Below are positions 61,498 to 64,000 of a stretch of 64,000 bases of DNA, piece by piece. This DNA is from Paramacrobiotus metropolitanus (lineage: Eukaryota > Tardigrada > Eutardigrada > Parachela > Macrobiotidae), in the NCBI RefSeq assembly GCF_019649055.1, contig NW_026570367.1, positions 62,001-126,000 of the forward strand, read 5' to 3'. A model generated the notes under the pieces. The model did no database searches, was not told where the DNA came from, and saw only the letters and a program-made list of their open reading frames with translations. Both the position numbers and the translations under genes were made by a program. Numbering within the stretch: position 1 is the stretch's first letter; every line of letters starts with the position of its first letter.

Positions 61498-63411
61498 ATG
61501 ACTGTGGACGCTGGGGACATCGCCGCTCATCCAGTTTCGTAAGACGTTTTTCATGACTATTATACGTAACTTGGGTGAACTTAAGGTTAGTCAAATTTAT
61601 CGAAACGACAATACGGTTTAGGTATAGTATTCCTGATAACGCTTCCCCCAAAACGAAATCCCATCACGGGGAGAATGGTGCCTTGAATGGATATTATCGA
61701 CAGCATCCAACTGAACTGCATGGCGGTGGATTTGCGGGAATGAAGTTCCACGGACCAGATGAACTCGCTCCGGCCGATTCTTTATGGACGACGGCCCCGG
61801 ATGGTGCGGTTCGCCTGCGCAGTGGCGAGTATGTCGAAGTTTGTTAGTCCACTTGGTGAGATAGTCTTTGTTTCCGCCGTTACATTTTCTGCTGTTTATA
61901 GTGATCCAAGCACGACAGGAATCCCGGCCGAATCTGTGGTAACCTGGTTTAACAAGACTGTTGATCGTGATCCCTCTAAGGAGGCTTTGAAAATCAAGCG
62001 CGATGGCAAATGGCTCACGTGGACATATCTGCAATATTATGAAGCAGTGCGCACAGCTGCCAAAGCTTTTATTAACTTGGGTTTGGAGCCCTTCCATGCC
62101 GTGGGAATTGCCGGCTTCAATTCTCCAGAATGGTTCATTTCTGATATTGGAGCCATTTATGCTGGGTGAATGCTTTGAATCTCGTTCTAATGTCATTTAA
62201 ATGCAGCTTATTATATTATTACTTCAAAGTTTAGTGCAAGTGTGATCTGTAAGTAGCGGCAAAAATCCTTTTATTTTAACATTTGATTATTTTGTTCCAG
62301 AGGAATTGCCGTTGGAATCTACACTACAAATTCGCCAGAAGCTTGTTTATTTAATGCTGTCGATTCACGTGCTAATATAATCGTGGTGGAAGATGACAAG
62401 CAGCTGCAGAAAATTCTCCAGATTCGAGATCAGCTGCCACTTCTCAAAGCCATTATTCAGTACATTGGAACACCAGTTCAAAAATACGACAACGTGTACA
62501 GTTGGGAAGAGTTCATGGCCAAAGCACGCGGAGTCCCTGACTCAGTGTTAACGGAGCGACACAAATTGATATCACCTAATAAATGTTGTACGATTATTTA
62601 TACTTCCGGTACAACGGGCAACCCGAAAGGGGCAATGTTGAGCCACGATAATCTCATTTGGACGTCGAAGATGGCGCAAGAATCGGTGGGTCTCAACAAA
62701 GATGATGTTTTCATCAGCTATTTGCCCCTCAGTCATGTGGCCGCGCAGATGACGGATCTGTATTTGCCTATTACTACCGGGGGTACGATTTATTTTGCAC
62801 AACCGGATGCCCTAAAGGGAACCCTTGTTGATACCCTAAAAGAAGCTCGTCCGACTGCCATGATCGGTGTGCCGCGTGTGTGGGAAAAGATTATGGAAAA
62901 AATGCGAGCGCTTTCACGACAGAATGGTGCAGTTAAACAATGGATCGCCAAATGGGCTAAAGATGTCGGTCTGAGAGGAAATTTAGCCAGAATGAAAGGG
63001 TTCGTGAATACTCAAGTTTGTTCCATTCGAAGTTTATTGCTGTTGCTTGCTTGCTCTCTGAATTCCGTAATTATTGACTCGACAACACAGTAATACTGTC
63101 GTGTCTTATTTTCTTCGTCAATATTTAGTATACTTGTATTAGTTCAGGCATTGGGATGAGATAGTTACGATTGATTTAGCATTGATAACCATTTTTATTC
63201 CATCATTCTTTCTGTGACCGTAGTGATGGCGTTCCCTTTGGATGGACAATGGCTAATGCGTTGGTTTTCAAGAAGGTTCGACAGGCTTTGGGTCTTGATC
63301 GTTGTCGCATTACTGCCAGTGGTGCTGCACCTTTAATGCCTCAAACACAAGAGTTCTTTTTGTCGTTGGATATTCCTATCTTGGATATATACGGCATGAG
63401 CGAAAGTTCCG
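61498..63411 (+). CDS. ACSBG: Long-chain acyl-CoA synthetase, bubblegum type (3' end outside window)
   Basis: Five coding exons: 61498-61538, 61622-61828, 61902-62165, 62301-62999, 63224-63411. They give about 466 residues and then a GTAAGT donor; the remaining C-terminal exons lie beyond 64000. The ATP/AMP-binding loop [14 protein letters not shown] is at residues 268-281. Bubblegum-family runs include DSLWTTAPDGAVRLR near the N-terminus, GFNSPEWFISDIGAIYAGG, VGIYTTNSPEAC, SYLPLSHVAAQM, GVPRVWEKIMEKM and LDIYGMSESSG. The enzyme activates long- or very-long-chain fatty acids with CoA and ATP in the cytosol or ER. I place the second donor at GTATGT (61829), which restores the frame. A GTGAGA donor 27 nt further on keeps the phase but would include a TAG. 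The first exon gives only 13 codons before intron 1. Confidence 0.92.
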
Positions 63412-64000
63412 GTAAGTTGAGGAATATAGCAAGGGTTTAATTTTTGGCGTGTACGAGTAGCTTTAACATACCTATACTCCTTATAGTCTCCATCTGCAAA
63501 AAAGGATTGAATATGGGATAGTTAGATTTATTGAAAGTGAATGGCCTCATTTGGCCTGTACTGATCATGTTGTTCGGACTTTTGAGTCGTTGCGCGTATT
63601 ACTTTTAACTGACGTTTGTGTATAACGAAGTAAGAACACCTTCTGTGTGAACTATATCGAAATTTAATGATGATGAACAAACTTTTTTTGGTATTATCAT
63701 GTTTATTAACACATTATACACAGATTATTCCGAATGTGTACGCGGTAGTAAGTGATAAGTACCGCTGTATTTCGTTTAATGGCATAGGTAATTATCGAAA
63801 GTGTATACCGTCGCTTTCTTTGTTTGATGGGGAACACTCCTTGAAATGAATCACTTCTTAATTCTTAAGTTTTGAAACATCAGGTGAGGTGATATGTGGT
63901 GTGTAGAGTCATCAGTCAGTAATTATTTGGGTGCCGGTACTGCCGTCATATTTGTGCTGTGTACATTTATTTTTATGTATGCTATGTATTCTCGGAAATG
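63412..64000 (+). other. Intron of ACSBG running off the right edge
   Basis: After the donor at 63412 no further exon with acyl-CoA synthetase features is visible. The frame at 63667-63849 has none. The next exon should lie beyond the window. Confidence 0.55.

Noticed and set aside
1-64000. CRISPR arrays, operons or bacterial transfer
   Set aside because: No regularly spaced repeats, no ribosome-binding sites or polycistronic layout; the genes have spliceosomal introns throughout.

Overview
The window is nuclear DNA of an animal. It carries split genes with GT-AG introns (46 to about 900 nt, many of 55-90 nt, a few longer), AATAAA poly(A) signals, a eukaryotic tRNA with internal promoter boxes, and animal-specific genes (kindlin, prominin, RNF170, bubblegum-type acyl-CoA synthetase). 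AT-rich spacers, compact introns and small DNA-transposon remnants suggest a small-genome invertebrate, probably a protostome. The species cannot be read from the sequence.

I assembled exon models by hand from translated segments, splice sites and phase bookkeeping. There are twelve protein-coding loci. From left to right: the first coding exon of an unrecognised minus-strand gene (261-467); an SLC16 monocarboxylate transporter (+, 3271-6686); an SLC27 fatty-acid transport protein/acyl-CoA synthetase (-, 7646-11135); fermitin/kindlin (+, 14497-21750); UDP-glucose 6-dehydrogenase (-, 22283-26247); the mitochondrial phosphate carrier SLC25A3 (-, 27781-30455); pyruvate dehydrogenase E1 beta (-, 31433-33853); cysteine desulfurase NFS1 (+, 34773-36717); an RNF170-like RING membrane protein (-, 36978-38334); a PNPLA8-like patatin phospholipase (-, 39610-43142); a prominin (-, 47961-54293); and an ACSBG-type long-chain acyl-CoA synthetase (+, from 61498, cut by the right edge). 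In the ten complete models the exon lengths sum to a multiple of three with an open frame. A tRNA-His(GTG) gene lies at 44725-44796 (-).

The non-genic DNA holds several non-autonomous DNA transposons with readable ends. There is a 647-bp TAA-flanked foldback element at 12624-13270 and a 659-bp foldback element inside a PNPLA8 intron (41110-41768). At 46029-47468 a 1440-bp hAT-like element contains a second hAT-like element and a TAA-flanked mini-element. Two near-perfect short hairpins lie at 25880-25910 and 27368-27412.

By function, the neighbourhood is rich in mitochondrial and lipid/carboxylate metabolism: monocarboxylate and fatty-acid uptake, two acyl-CoA synthetases, phosphate carrier, PDH E1 beta, Fe-S cluster sulfur donor and a phospholipase. 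Nothing indicates a co-regulated cluster beyond the head-to-head PDHB/NFS1 pair and convergent pairs with probably overlapping 3' UTRs. I found no new biochemical system. The most distinctive structure is the nested transposon block.
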